In this document: positions 25,711 to 34,408 of the stretch, in pieces
Position numbering within the stretch: the stretch's first letter is position 1
Layout of the letters: each line of letters begins with the position of its first letter
Assembly (NCBI RefSeq): GCF_013031405.1
Contig: NZ_WPZY01000002.1
Span: 62,001-126,000 of the forward strand
Direction: 5' to 3'
DNA from: Ruegeria sp. HKCCD8929
GTDB taxonomy: Bacteria > Pseudomonadota > Alphaproteobacteria > Rhodobacterales > Rhodobacteraceae
DNA: 64,000 nucleotides
The notes under the pieces: generated by a model
Seen by the model: only the letters and a program-made list of their open reading frames with translations
Told to the model about the DNA's origin: nothing
Database searches by the model: none
Translations under genes and position numbers: made by a program

Positions 25711-25798
25711 GCCAATTTGCCAACATCAACGATCTTTTGCCTTGGTTTTGGCGCTTTTCATACGTAGCCTCAGTCAGGTTTTTATGGAGGGACCGGTT

Positions 25799-26155
25799 AT
25801 GGAGGCTACCATGGCCAACAGGCAGATGCCTTTTGAGCAGCGCATTCAGCGTCTGACCAAAAAGCATCGTGCCATGACACGCGGGTATCGCGCGCAGATG
25901 CGTGCAGACGGACTGGTGGTGATGAAACCCCGCCGGGTCCGGTCGGCTGCCCCGCTGAGGGTGATGGTGCTGTCCCTTGTCGCCTTCTTCCTGTTCAAGG
26001 GCTTCTTGCTGGCGACCCTGGGTGCGACATCCTACGATCAGCGTGTTGAACGTCTGAACGAGGGAACGTCGGTCGAGAAAGCCGGTGCCTGGGTGATGCA
26101 AGCCGATCCCCTGTCGGCGCTTATCGCCGAGCAGATTGGGCCGTTCCTGCCCTAA
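25799..26155 (+). CDS. Small conserved membrane protein of unknown function
   Basis: A 118-residue protein (106 if the ATG at 25811 is used). A basic N-terminal region (QRIQRLTKKHRAMTRGYRAQ) precedes a single hydrophobic helix at about 56-77, followed by a periplasmic-looking tail. Both ATG codons have their own Shine-Dalgarno: GGAGGG before 25799 and GGAGG before 25811, the second being inside the first codons (MEATMANRQMPFEQ). Homologous-looking proteins are common in Roseobacter genomes as I recall, but no function is known. It follows prmA after 88 bp and ends at a terminator. Confidence 0.7.
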   Translation: MEATMANRQMPFEQRIQRLTKKHRAMTRGYRAQMRADGLVVMKPRRVRSAAPLRVMVLSLVAFFLFKGFLLATLGATSYDQRVERLNEGTSVEKAGAWVMQADPLSALIAEQIGPFLP

Positions 26156-26179
26156 CCCGACCTCCTACCGGACAAAAGA

Positions 26180-26212
26180 AAACGCCGTGTGTTTCAGAGA
26201 CACGCGGCGTTT
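26180..26212. terminator. Terminator between the small membrane protein gene and the convergent DUF1127 gene
   Basis: AAACGCCGTGTGT (26180-26192) pairs with ACACGCGGCGTTT (26200-26212) with one G-T wobble and a 7-base loop. A-rich sequence lies on the left (ACAAAAGA) and T-rich on the right (TTTCTGTTT), so it can act in both directions. Confidence 0.8.
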
Positions 26213-26261
26213 CTGTTTGCCCCTTAGGGAGGAGTGGGGCAGGGAGAGTGAGTGGCTTTGC

Positions 26262-26474
26262 TCAGCGCTTGCCCTCGGCCACGGCGTCGATGTCGCCACG
26301 GCACAGGCCGATATCTTCCAGTTCGCGATCCGACAGATCCGACAGCGCGTTGCGGGTGGCGCGGGCGTCGTTCCAATCAACAACGGCGTTCACGACCGAT
26401 GCGAAAGTTGCGCCGATACGGCCAAAGAGGCCGAACGAGCCAATGGTGGGGCGGGTGGTGTCCAGTGCAGCCAT
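26262..26474 (-). CDS. DUF1127 domain small protein
   Basis: A 70-residue protein whose C-terminal half is the DUF1127 arginine/aspartate-type motif (RNALSDLSDRELEDIGLCRGDIDAV). Small DUF1127 proteins in alphaproteobacteria are RNA-binding and affect phosphate and small-RNA metabolism, as reported for Agrobacterium and Rhodobacter; the exact role here is unknown. The ATG at 26474 has AAGGACACAGGAT ahead of it; the frame further upstream is not conserved sequence. Monocistronic, convergent with the preceding gene. Confidence 0.85.
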   Translation of the reverse strand: MAALDTTRPTIGSFGLFGRIGATFASVVNAVVDWNDARATRNALSDLSDRELEDIGLCRGDIDAVAEGKR

Positions 26475-26807
26475 ATCCTGTGTCCTTCTGGTTTGCGTTT
26501 TCAGTATGATCTCTCGATCTGACGGCCATCTAGTAACGCCCGATTGCCCGCGCAAGAACGAAAATTGCATGTGTCCTATGCAGTTTCTGCAATGCTCGAA
26601 AACACTGTAACCCCTTTGAAATGTTGGTGATTATCGGCCTCTCGAAACGGTCGCTTCCAGGCCGTTTGGGGTCGTTTTTCGCCTTTGGTGTCGCGGGTTG
26701 AACAGCCGTGTCGCTTTCGGGCGTGAGGTCAAAGCGCTTGGAAAATGTTCATGCTTCGTGCTAGTTCGGATAAAAGGCAACAAAACCCGAGCAGGCCGAG
26801 GCGATAT
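26475..26807. other. Gene-free 333-bp spacer between divergent DUF1127 and ruvC genes
   Basis: Contains no credible gene. It must hold the promoters for both neighbours. An imperfect hairpin AAACGG ... CCGTTT (about 26645-26667) is followed by GGGGTCGTTTTT. A weak -35-like TTGGAA occurs at 26738-26743, but no good -10 follows at 17 bases. No LexA-type GTTC-N7-GTTC box was seen in front of ruvC. Confidence 0.6.
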
Positions 26808-27305
26808 ATGCGGATTCTGGGCATTGATCCGGGGCTGAGAACCCTGGGATGGGGCGTCATCGAATCGCATGGCAGCCGATTGAGTCACGTGGCCAACGGG
26901 CATTGCGTTTCCGATGGTGATGATCTGGGGGAGCGGCTGCTGTCGCTGCACAACCAGATCGTCGAGGTGATCGCGACCCATGCGCCGGATCAGGCGGCCA
27001 TCGAACAGACCTTCGTGAACAAGGACGGCGCCGGCACCCTCAAGCTGGGCCAAGCGCGTGGCGTGGCGCTGCTGACGCTGGCGCAGGCCGGGCTGCCGGT
27101 GGGGGAATATGCACCCAACCGGGTGAAGAAGACGGTAGTGGGGGTAGGGCATGCCGAGAAAGAACAGGTTCTGCACATGGTCAAACTGCAACTGCCCGGC
27201 TGTCAGCCGAAAGGGGCCGACGCCGCGGATGCGTTGGCGATTGCCATCTGCCATTCCTATTACGGTGGGGCGGCGCCGATGCGGGTGAGAGAGGTGCGGG
27301 CATGA
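26808..27305 (+). CDS. ruvC: Holliday junction resolvase RuvC
   Basis: RuvC cuts Holliday junctions symmetrically. At 165 residues it starts [17 protein letters not shown]; acidic catalytic residues are visible at Asp7, Glu in AAIEQTFV, and Asp in [18 protein letters not shown] lies six bases before the ATG at 26808; upstream in-frame starts add unrelated residues. The TGA overlaps the ruvA ATG (ATGA), so ruvC, ruvA and ruvB form one operon. Confidence 0.95.
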   Translation: MRILGIDPGLRTLGWGVIESHGSRLSHVANGHCVSDGDDLGERLLSLHNQIVEVIATHAPDQAAIEQTFVNKDGAGTLKLGQARGVALLTLAQAGLPVGEYAPNRVKKTVVGVGHAEKEQVLHMVKLQLPGCQPKGADAADALAIAICHSYYGGAAPMRVREVRA

Positions 27306-27985
27306 TCGGCAAACTGACGGGGCGGCTGGACTACCGCGCGGCGGACCACATCCTGATCGACGTACGCGGCGTCGGCTACATCGTCTATTGCTCGGACCGG
27401 ACTATGGCCGCGCTGCCCGGTGTGGGCGAGGCGGTCGCGCTTTACACCGAGATGGTCGTGCGCGAGGATCTGATGCAGCTTTACGGCTTTCTGTCGCTGG
27501 TCGAGAAAGAATGGCACCGGCTGCTCTGCTCGGTGCAGGGCGTGGGGGCCAAGGTTTCGCTGGCCATTCTTGGCGCGCTGGGCCCCGATGGCGTAAGCCG
27601 GGCGATTGCGCTAGGGGACTGGGCCTCGGTCAAGGCGGCCAAGGGGGTCGGCCCCAAGACGGCGCAGCGGATCGTGCTGGACCTCAAGGACAAGGCGCCC
27701 GGCGTGATGGCAATGGGCGGCACCGTGGCAGAGGCGATGGATGGCCCGGCGCTGGAGGTGGTCGAACCGCTTGAGGCCGCGCCCGCGCCCGTCCGCAAAC
27801 CGAAAGCAAAGGCGTCCTCCGGGGCGGCTGCCGCGTCGGCAGGCGCCCTGTCGGCGCTCTCCAATCTGGGCTATGGTCCGTCCGAGGCCGCCGCTGCCGT
27901 GGCCGAGGCGGCCGCTACTTTCCCCGACGCAGGTGAAGCGGACCTGATCCGCGCCGCGCTGAAACTGCTGGCTCCGAAAGGCTGA
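27302..27985 (+). CDS. ruvA: Holliday junction DNA helicase subunit RuvA
   Basis: RuvA binds the four-way junction as a tetramer and loads RuvB. The 227-residue protein starts [29 protein letters not shown] (OB fold), has two helix-hairpin-helix motifs ([17 protein letters not shown] and [15 protein letters not shown]), a Pro/Ala-rich flexible linker at about 155-185 and the C-terminal RuvB-contacting domain ([15 protein letters not shown]). The linker is somewhat longer than in E. coli. Coupled to ruvC by ATGA. Confidence 0.95.
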   Translation: MIGKLTGRLDYRAADHILIDVRGVGYIVYCSDRTMAALPGVGEAVALYTEMVVREDLMQLYGFLSLVEKEWHRLLCSVQGVGAKVSLAILGALGPDGVSRAIALGDWASVKAAKGVGPKTAQRIVLDLKDKAPGVMAMGGTVAEAMDGPALEVVEPLEAAPAPVRKPKAKASSGAAAASAGALSALSNLGYGPSEAAAAVAEAAATFPDAGEADLIRAALKLLAPKG

Positions 27986-27992
27986 GTGAGAA

Positions 27993-29012
27993 ATGATCGA
28001 CGCCGATCCCACCATCCGGCCCGAGCCGCTGCCCGAGGATCATGACCGCGCGTTGCGTCCGCAGGGGCTCGATGAGTTCATCGGTCAGGCTGAGGCTCGG
28101 GCCAATCTGCGTATCTTCATCCAGTCCGCCCGCCAGCGCGGCGAGGCGATGGATCATACGCTGTTTCATGGCCCCCCGGGGCTGGGCAAGACCACGCTGG
28201 CGCAGATCATGGCGCGCGAGCTGGGGGTGAACTTCCGCATGACGTCCGGCCCGGTGCTGGCCAAGGCGGGGGATCTGGCGGCGATCCTGACCAATTTGGA
28301 ATCCCGCGACGTGCTGTTCATCGACGAGATTCATCGGCTGAACCCGGCGGTGGAAGAGGTGCTATATCCCGCGATGGAGGATTTCGAGCTGGATCTGGTG
28401 ATCGGCGAGGGACCTGCCGCGCGCACCGTGCGGATCGAGTTGCAGCCCTTTACGCTGGTTGGTGCGACCACCCGGATGGGCCTGCTGACCACACCCCTGC
28501 GCGACCGGTTCGGCATCCCGACCCGGTTGCAGTTTTATACGGTCGAGGAATTGCACGAGATCGTCACCCGCAATGCCCGCAAGCTGGGGGCGCCCGCCGA
28601 CGACGAAGGTGCTCGCGAGATTGCGCGGCGCTCGCGCGGGACGCCCCGGATTGCCGGGCGGCTGCTGCGCCGGGTTGTGGATTTTGCCGTCGTCGAAGGC
28701 GACGGGCGCATCACCCGCGGTCTGGCGGATGGGGCGCTGACGCGGCTGGGGGTGGACAATCTGGGGCTCGATGGAGCGGACCGGCGGTATCTGAAACTGA
28801 TTGCCGAGAATTATGCGGGTGGCCCGGTGGGGATCGAGACGCTATCGGCGGCGCTGTCGGAAAGCCGGGATTCGCTTGAGGAAGTGATCGAGCCTTATTT
28901 GCTGCAGCAGGGGCTGATCCAGCGGACACCGCGCGGGCGGATGCTGGCACAGAAGGCCTGGGCGCATCTGGGGCTGCCGATGCCGAAGCGGCAGAGCGAT
29001 CTGTTTGGTTGA
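27993..29012 (+). CDS. ruvB: Holliday junction branch-migration ATPase RuvB
   Basis: RuvB is the AAA+ motor of branch migration. At 339 residues it shows Walker [13 protein letters not shown], Walker [11 protein letters not shown], sensor 1 [18 protein letters not shown] with the arginine finger region, and the C-terminal winged helix ([15 protein letters not shown]). It follows ruvA by 7 bases. The 3' gap to the next gene contains one copy of the 33-bp repeat. Confidence 0.97.
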   Translation: MIDADPTIRPEPLPEDHDRALRPQGLDEFIGQAEARANLRIFIQSARQRGEAMDHTLFHGPPGLGKTTLAQIMARELGVNFRMTSGPVLAKAGDLAAILTNLESRDVLFIDEIHRLNPAVEEVLYPAMEDFELDLVIGEGPAARTVRIELQPFTLVGATTRMGLLTTPLRDRFGIPTRLQFYTVEELHEIVTRNARKLGAPADDEGAREIARRSRGTPRIAGRLLRRVVDFAVVEGDGRITRGLADGALTRLGVDNLGLDGADRRYLKLIAENYAGGPVGIETLSAALSESRDSLEEVIEPYLLQQGLIQRTPRGRMLAQKAWAHLGLPMPKRQSDLFG

Positions 29013-29034
29013 AGCCGCGCGCCGGAGATTTTAT

Positions 29035-29067
29035 GCCTCCGGCGGGAGTATTTGGAAAAAGATGAAG
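29035..29067 (+). repeat. 33-bp interspersed repeat, copy B
   Basis: Begins GCCTCCGGCGGGAGTATTTG and ends AAAAAGATGAAG; one mismatch to copy A at 20909-20941 in the opposite orientation. GCCGGAG just upstream (29021-29027) pairs with CTCCGGC at its left end, making a hairpin right after the ruvB stop. It lies in the leader of the next gene, and an in-frame TTG inside it could be mistaken for that gene's start. Confidence 0.85.
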
Positions 29068-29075
29068 ATCTGCGC

Positions 29076-29699
29076 GTGACACCTGAAGAGATCGAAGCCC
29101 TGTTTGCCCGCGAAAGCGGTGAGTTCGTGTTTGCCCGCTGGGGGCGGCCCATCGTGCCCATCGTGTTCGGGGTCGAGGATCAGACCCTGTCGGTGGTCAA
29201 GGGCGCGTTCGAGGCGGTGGTGACGCTGGCCGGTCACAAGATGGCCGAGACCGATCCGGAACTGGGCGCCAATTGCATGGTGTTTTTCTTTCGCGATTGG
29301 GCCGAGTTGCCCGAGGTCCCCGATCTCGACCGGCTGATCCCGGATCTGAACCCGTTGGTAGAGCGTCTGATCGCGGGTGATGCCAACCAGTACCGCATCT
29401 TCCGGTTCGAAGAGGATGGCGCCATCAAGGCGGCGTTTGTGTTCCTGCGCATGGATGAGCAGATGTCGAAGTTGCCCGCCGAGACACTGGCGCTGAGCCA
29501 GGTCGTGCAGACCGTCCTGCTGTGGTCCGACACCGCGTTCCGCACCCAGTCTCCGCTGGCCTTGGCGGGCGAGGCGACGATCCTGCGGCCCGACATTGCC
29601 GGGCTGATCCGGGCTGCCTATGATCCGGTGCTGCCGGGGGCTGCGCGGGACAGCTCTCATGCGCTCAGGTTGTTTGCCCGTCTGGAGCAGTCGTCATGA
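29076..29699 (+). CDS. Conserved-looking protein of unknown function upstream of ybgC
   Basis: I do not recognise a family. The protein has 207 residues from the GTG at 29076 (MTPEEIEALFARESGEFVFARWGR); the longer frame from 29052 would translate part of the interspersed repeat. It appears soluble, mixed alpha/beta, with no signal peptide, no membrane helix and no metal or nucleotide motif. Its stop overlaps the ybgC ATG (ATGA), so it is translationally coupled to the Tol-Pal operon. Its place between ruvB and ybgC suggests a housekeeping role, but nothing in the sequence states which. Confidence 0.75.
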   Translation: MTPEEIEALFARESGEFVFARWGRPIVPIVFGVEDQTLSVVKGAFEAVVTLAGHKMAETDPELGANCMVFFFRDWAELPEVPDLDRLIPDLNPLVERLIAGDANQYRIFRFEEDGAIKAAFVFLRMDEQMSKLPAETLALSQVVQTVLLWSDTAFRTQSPLALAGEATILRPDIAGLIRAAYDPVLPGAARDSSHALRLFARLEQSS

Positions 29700-30079
29700 A
29701 GCATGTCTTCCCGGTCCGGGTCTATTACGAAGACACCGACATGGGGGGCATCGTCTATCATGCCAATTACCTGCGCTATATCGAACGGGCGCGTTCGGAC
29801 TGGGTGCGGCAACTGGGCAATGACCAGAATGCGATGCGGGATGCGGGCATCGTCTGGGTCGTGCGCAAGATCGAGGCGGAATACCTTGCAACCGCGAAGT
29901 TCGACGATGAGCTGGTGATCGAGACGGAGATGGCGGCGATCTCGGGCGCGCGTCTGACCATGGCGCAGCTTGTGCGGCGGGGGGACACGGAGGTCTTCCG
30001 GGCGACCGTCACTGCCGTCTGCATAAATGCCGAGGGCAAGCCGGTGCGGCTTCCGGCAGAGATTCGCGCATTGCTGTAA
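29696..30079 (+). CDS. ybgC: Tol-Pal-associated acyl-CoA thioesterase YbgC
   Basis: A 127-residue hot-dog-fold thioesterase. The signature YYEDTDMGGIVYHANYLRYIERAR carries the catalytic Asp and the conserved YHANYL element. YbgC is the standard first gene of tol-pal operons and hydrolyses short or long acyl-CoA or acyl-ACP thioesters at the inner membrane. The ATG overlaps the upstream stop. A 107-bp gap separates it from tolQ, where a further promoter could lie. Confidence 0.92.
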   Translation: MKHVFPVRVYYEDTDMGGIVYHANYLRYIERARSDWVRQLGNDQNAMRDAGIVWVVRKIEAEYLATAKFDDELVIETEMAAISGARLTMAQLVRRGDTEVFRATVTAVCINAEGKPVRLPAEIRALL

Positions 30080-30186
30080 CAATTTTGCAGGCAGGGGTGG
30101 TTCTGTTGGCATTTCACCCCGATCTACGTTAGCGTTTCGCAAAACAAGCCCGAACCAATGGGCTGTCAGGCAACAAAGAGCAGGTC

Positions 30187-30882
30187 ATGGAAGCTGAAAC
30201 GCTGGCGCTGGCGCAGGAGATCGATTTCTCCATGTGGGGGCTGTTTGCCCGTGCAACCCTTGTCGTGAAACTGGTGATGCTGATGCTGCTGGCCGCCTCG
30301 TTCTGGGCGTGGTCGATCATCATTCAGAAACTCATCACCTATCGGTCTGCGCGCGGCGAGGCGCAGGTGTTCGATGAATCCTTCTGGTCGGGCAATCCGC
30401 TGGATGAGCTGTTCGAACGGATCGGGCCGCAGCCAAACGGCAGTTCGGAGAAGATCTTTGCCGCCGGCATGATCGAATGGCGACGCTCGCACCGGACCGA
30501 TGGCGGGCTGATCGCGGGCGCGCAGGCGCGGATCGACCGGTCGATGGATGTGGCCATCGCGAAAGAGGCCGAAGGGTTGCAAAAGGGGCTGCCGGTGCTG
30601 GCCACGGTGGGCTCGACCGCGCCGTTTGTGGGCCTTTTCGGCACCGTCTGGGGCATCATGAACGCCTTTATCGAGATTGCCGAGCAGCAGAACACCAATC
30701 TGGCCGTGGTTGCGCCGGGGATTGCCGAGGCGCTGCTGGCCACCGGTCTGGGCTTGCTGGCGGCTATCCCGGCGGTGATCTTCTACAACAAGCTGAGCGC
30801 GGACAGTGACCGGATCGTGGGCGGGTATGAGGCCTTTGCCGACGAGTTCGCCACCATCTTGTCGCGGCAATTGGACAGCTGA
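30187..30882 (+). CDS. tolQ: Tol-Pal system proton-channel subunit TolQ
   Basis: A 231-residue inner-membrane protein with three transmembrane helices (about 15-40, 135-160 and 170-195), homologous to ExbB and MotA. The helices II-III contain LATVGSTAPFVGLFGTVWGIM and GIAEALLATGLGLLAAIPAVI, which line the proton channel with TolR. GAGCAGG lies ahead of the ATG. It powers TolA and outer-membrane constriction during division. Confidence 0.95.
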   Translation: MEAETLALAQEIDFSMWGLFARATLVVKLVMLMLLAASFWAWSIIIQKLITYRSARGEAQVFDESFWSGNPLDELFERIGPQPNGSSEKIFAAGMIEWRRSHRTDGGLIAGAQARIDRSMDVAIAKEAEGLQKGLPVLATVGSTAPFVGLFGTVWGIMNAFIEIAEQQNTNLAVVAPGIAEALLATGLGLLAAIPAVIFYNKLSADSDRIVGGYEAFADEFATILSRQLDS

Positions 30883-30885
30883 GTC

Positions 30886-31359
30886 ATGGGCGCGGCGGTA
30901 CAGCAGAGCGCGGACAGCGGCCGCAGGCGCGGGCGGCGGCGGGGCCGGGCGCAGCCGATGGCCGAGATCAACGTCACGCCCTTTGTCGACGTCATGCTGG
31001 TGCTCTTGATCATCTTCATGGTGGCCGCACCCCTGCTGACCGTGGGTGTGCCGGTGGACCTGCCCAAGACCGCCGCAAACGCGCTGCCCTCGGACAGTGA
31101 AGAGCCGCTGACCGTCACTTTGACCGGTGATGGCCGGGTGCAGATCCAGACGACGGATGTCGCTCGCGCGGAATTGATCGGAAAACTGCGCGCGATTGCG
31201 GCAGAACGGAGCAGTGACCGGGTGTTTCTGCGCGCCGATGGCGGCATTCCCTATGCGCAGGTCATGCAGGTCATGGGCGCGCTCAACGCGGGCGGGTTTT
31301 CGAATGTAGGCCTTGTGACGGATACCGGCGGGCCGACGCTGGACGAAGGCGGAGAGTGA
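30886..31359 (+). CDS. tolR: Tol-Pal system subunit TolR
   Basis: A 157-residue protein with an Arg-rich cytoplasmic N-terminus, one membrane helix at about 33-55 containing the essential Asp (INVTPFVDVMLVLLIIFMV), and a periplasmic ExbD-like domain. It starts 3 bases after tolQ. With TolQ it forms the proton-driven motor that energises TolA. Confidence 0.94.
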   Translation: MGAAVQQSADSGRRRGRRRGRAQPMAEINVTPFVDVMLVLLIIFMVAAPLLTVGVPVDLPKTAANALPSDSEEPLTVTLTGDGRVQIQTTDVARAELIGKLRAIAAERSSDRVFLRADGGIPYAQVMQVMGALNAGGFSNVGLVTDTGGPTLDEGGE

Positions 31360-31368
31360 GGCAGCGGT

Positions 31369-32475
31369 TTGCAGACCGGCACCAAGATCTCAGGCGTCCT
31401 CCATGTGACCTTGGTCGGGTGGGCGTTGTTCGGCGGTACCTTCCGGTCCGAGCCGTTGCCGTTCGAGGTGCAGGATGTGTCGGTGATCTCGGCTGAGGAA
31501 TATGCAGCACTAACCGCGCCGAAACAGGCGCCCGAGGTTGTAGATGCGCCCTCGGACCTGCAACAGCCCGAGCAGCCGGACGATCAGGTCGCGGTACCTG
31601 CGCCCGCCGAGCCCGAGCCGGAACAGGCGCCTCCCGAACCCGTGGCCCAGCCGGAACCTGAGCCGGAACCGCAGCCCGACGTGGTTGCCGAGCCCCCCGA
31701 TCCCGAGGTGGTCGAGGAGACGCCCACCCTGGAGCAGCCCGACCCCGAGGAGGTGGCGCTGCTGCCTCCGGGCCCGCGCCCTCAGCCCCGGCCCGCCGAC
31801 CGGGTCGCGCCGCAGCCGGTTGCACCGCCGCCCCCTGATGTGAAACCCGACGATGTGGACACGCCTCCGGTCTCGGCCGAGGAGGGCGCCGAAGAGCAGC
31901 AACCCGAGCAGGAAGAGACGGCGCAGAAAGAGGCGACCGACCAGATCGTGACCGAGGCAGAGGAAAGCCCCGATCCGGCGGCCCAGAGCTCGCCCCGTCC
32001 AAAATCGCGCCCGTCACGGCCCAAGCCCGAGCCGGTGCAGACGGCTGAACAGGAAGACCCACCCGACACCAGCCCCAACACGCAGGATGCGGTTGAAGAC
32101 GCGCTGGCCGAGGCCCTGGGCGGCGCGCAGGCGGCCCCGGCCCCCAGCGGCCCGCCCCTGACCGGTGGCGAAAAGGACGCACTGCGGATCGCGGTTTCGA
32201 ACTGTTGGAATGTCGGCTCATTGTCCACGGACGCGCTGAACACTACCGTTGTGGTGTCCGTCGCCATGCAACCCGACGGCAGACCGATCAGCAACAGCGT
32301 GCGGCTGCTGGACAGCTCGGGCGGCTCGTCCGCAGCCGCGCAGCAGGCCTTTGAGGCCGCGCGCCGCGCCATCGTTCGCTGTGGTGCCAAAGGATACGAC
32401 CTGCCGACCGAGAAATACGGTCAGTGGCAGAATATTGAGATGACCTTCAATCCCGAGAGGATGCGGATCAAATGA
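31369..32475 (+). CDS. tolA: Cell-envelope protein TolA
   Basis: A 368-residue protein with an N-terminal membrane anchor (about 8-25), a very long Pro/Glu/Gln-rich linker (about 45-250) and a C-terminal TonB/TolA-like domain with two cysteines (SNCWNVGSL and [11 protein letters not shown]). In E. coli the linker is an Ala/Lys/Glu helix; here it is PE-rich and probably extended instead. The start is the TTG at 31369 after GAGGCAGCGG. The stop overlaps the tolB ATG. It bridges the inner membrane to TolB and Pal. Confidence 0.9.
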   Translation: MQTGTKISGVLHVTLVGWALFGGTFRSEPLPFEVQDVSVISAEEYAALTAPKQAPEVVDAPSDLQQPEQPDDQVAVPAPAEPEPEQAPPEPVAQPEPEPEPQPDVVAEPPDPEVVEETPTLEQPDPEEVALLPPGPRPQPRPADRVAPQPVAPPPPDVKPDDVDTPPVSAEEGAEEQQPEQEETAQKEATDQIVTEAEESPDPAAQSSPRPKSRPSRPKPEPVQTAEQEDPPDTSPNTQDAVEDALAEALGGAQAAPAPSGPPLTGGEKDALRIAVSNCWNVGSLSTDALNTTVVVSVAMQPDGRPISNSVRLLDSSGGSSAAAQQAFEAARRAIVRCGAKGYDLPTEKYGQWQNIEMTFNPERMRIK

Positions 32476-33788
32476 TGAAATTTCTGACCAGCCTCTTTCT
32501 GGGCACGGCGCTGCTGGTGGCCCCGGCTCAAGCGCAGAACCAGCCGCTGCGGATCGAAATTACCGAGGGCGTGATCGAACCCCTGCCGTTTGCGGCTCCG
32601 AATTTCGTGCCCGACACTCCGGCAGCTGCCGAGTATTCGGCGCAACTGGCCCGCGTCGTGGCTGCCGACCTCAGCGGCACGGGGCTGTTTCGCGAGATCG
32701 GCTCGGACGCCTATATCAGTCAGGTCAGCAGTTTCGAGGCGCCGGTGCAGTTTGCCGACTGGAAGGCGATCAATGCACAGGCGCTGGTGACCGGGGCGGT
32801 GAACGTCTCGGGCAACCAGCTGACGGTGCGGTTCCGGATCTGGGACGTGTTCTCGGGCGCGGAACTGGGCAACGGGCTGCAATTCGCGGGCACCACCGAC
32901 GGCTGGCGGCGCATGGCACACAAGGTGGCCGATCAGGTCTATAGCCGGATCACCGGCGAGACTGGCTACTTCGACAGCCGGGTGGCCTTCGTGTCCGAGA
33001 GCGGACCCAAGAACCAACGGCGCAAGCGGCTGGCGATCATGGATTACGACGGCGCCAATGTGCAGTACCTGACCGACAGCTCGGCCATCGTGCTGGCGCC
33101 GCGGTTTTCGCCGACCGGGGATCGGGTGCTCTATACCAGCTACGAGAGCGGCACGCCGCGCATCTACGTGCTGGATGTGGGCCGGGTGCAGCGCCGCGTC
33201 CTGCAAAGCCAGGAAGGCACCATGAGCTTTGCGCCGCGCTTCTCGCCGGACGGGCAGACGGTGCTCTATTCGCTGGCCCAGGGCGGCAATACCGATCTGT
33301 GGTCGATGAATATCGGCTCGGGCCAGAGCGCGCGCCTGACCAACGCGCCCTCGATCGAGACGGCGCCCAGCTATTCTCCGGACGGCAGCCAGATCGTGTT
33401 CGAAAGCGACCGGTCGGGCACGCCGCAGCTTTACATCATGCCCGCGCGGGGTGGCGAAGCGCGGCGGATCAGCTTCGGCAAGGGCCGCTATGGTACGCCT
33501 GTCTGGTCACCGCGCGGCGATTACATTGCCTTTACCAAACAGAACAAGGGCCGGTTCCATATCGGCGTGATGCGCACAGATGGCAGCGAGGAACGGCTGC
33601 TGACCGCCTCGTTCCTGGACGAGGGGCCGACATGGGCGCCCAATGGCCGGGTGATCATGTTCACCCGTGAAACCCAGGGCGCCAGCGGACGCTCGGCGCT
33701 CTATTCGGTGGACATCTCGGGCCGCAACCTGCGCCCGGTCCGTACACCGGACGGTGGCAGTGACCCGGCATGGTCTCCGTTGCAGTAG
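32472..33788 (+). CDS. tolB: Tol-Pal periplasmic protein TolB
   Basis: A 438-residue exported protein with a signal peptide ending near AQA (residue 21), an N-terminal alpha/beta domain and a C-terminal six-bladed beta-propeller with repeated SPDG-type turns ([63 protein letters not shown]). It binds Pal and TolA. The ATG at 32472 overlaps the tolA stop (ATGA). Confidence 0.96.
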   Translation: MMKFLTSLFLGTALLVAPAQAQNQPLRIEITEGVIEPLPFAAPNFVPDTPAAAEYSAQLARVVAADLSGTGLFREIGSDAYISQVSSFEAPVQFADWKAINAQALVTGAVNVSGNQLTVRFRIWDVFSGAELGNGLQFAGTTDGWRRMAHKVADQVYSRITGETGYFDSRVAFVSESGPKNQRRKRLAIMDYDGANVQYLTDSSAIVLAPRFSPTGDRVLYTSYESGTPRIYVLDVGRVQRRVLQSQEGTMSFAPRFSPDGQTVLYSLAQGGNTDLWSMNIGSGQSARLTNAPSIETAPSYSPDGSQIVFESDRSGTPQLYIMPARGGEARRISFGKGRYGTPVWSPRGDYIAFTKQNKGRFHIGVMRTDGSEERLLTASFLDEGPTWAPNGRVIMFTRETQGASGRSALYSVDISGRNLRPVRTPDGGSDPAWSPLQ

Positions 33789-33894
33789 GGAACGGGGCAG
33801 AAGTGATCGGCACAGCCCAACGGCTGCGTTCACATGAGACGGTGCTTGTGGTAAGGACAGGCGCAGAACACAAAAGAACGAGTGAGGCATCGAG

Positions 33895-34407
33895 ATGAAC
33901 CTACTGGGCAAGATCGCGGCCCCCATCGCCCTGGTGGCGCTGGCGGCCTGTTCCAACACCGACCCGTCGGCCTGGGGCAGCGGAGGCGCTGGCGGAGCGG
34001 GCGCGGGCGGCGCCGGGGCTGGCGTGGCCAGCGACCCGACCTCTCCGGCCTATTTCCAGCAGGCCATCGGTGACCGGGTGCTGTTCTCGGTCGACCAGTC
34101 CACCCTGACCGCCGAGGCGCAGACGATCCTGCAGGGGCAGGCCGACTGGCTGCTGCGGAATGTCGATTTCACCGCCACCATCGAAGGTCACGCGGATGAG
34201 CAGGGCACGCGGGAATACAACCTTGCGCTGGGCGCGCGCCGGGCCAATGCCGCCCGCGAGTTCCTGATTTCGCGCGGGGTTGCGGGCAACCGGCTCAAGA
34301 CCGTGACCTACGGCAAGGAGCGCCCCATCGAGATCTGCAGCGAAGAGGCATGTTATGCCAAGAACCGCCGCGCCGTGACGGTTCTGACGGGTGCAACCAC
34401 GGGGTAA
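33895..34407 (+). CDS. pal: Peptidoglycan-associated lipoprotein Pal
   Basis: A 170-residue outer-membrane lipoprotein. The lipobox LAAC places the lipidated Cys at residue 19, followed by a Gly/Ala-rich tether (GGAGGAGAGGAGAG), then an OmpA-like domain with the peptidoglycan-binding region TIEGHADEQGTREYNLALGARR. It anchors the Tol complex to the cell wall. It lies 106 bp after tolB, so it may have its own promoter. Confidence 0.96.
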   Translation: MNLLGKIAAPIALVALAACSNTDPSAWGSGGAGGAGAGGAGAGVASDPTSPAYFQQAIGDRVLFSVDQSTLTAEAQTILQGQADWLLRNVDFTATIEGHADEQGTREYNLALGARRANAAREFLISRGVAGNRLKTVTYGKERPIEICSEEACYAKNRRAVTVLTGATTG

Positions 34408-34408
34408 G

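Noticed and set aside
26738-26766. A sigma-70 promoter and LexA box in front of ruvC
   Set aside because: TTGGAA has no fitting -10 (CTAGTT), and the two GTTC repeats are 13 bases apart instead of 7.
29052-29075. An earlier TTG start for the gene after ruvB
   Set aside because: It lies inside the 33-bp repeat and would translate non-coding DNA; GTG 29076 is preferred.
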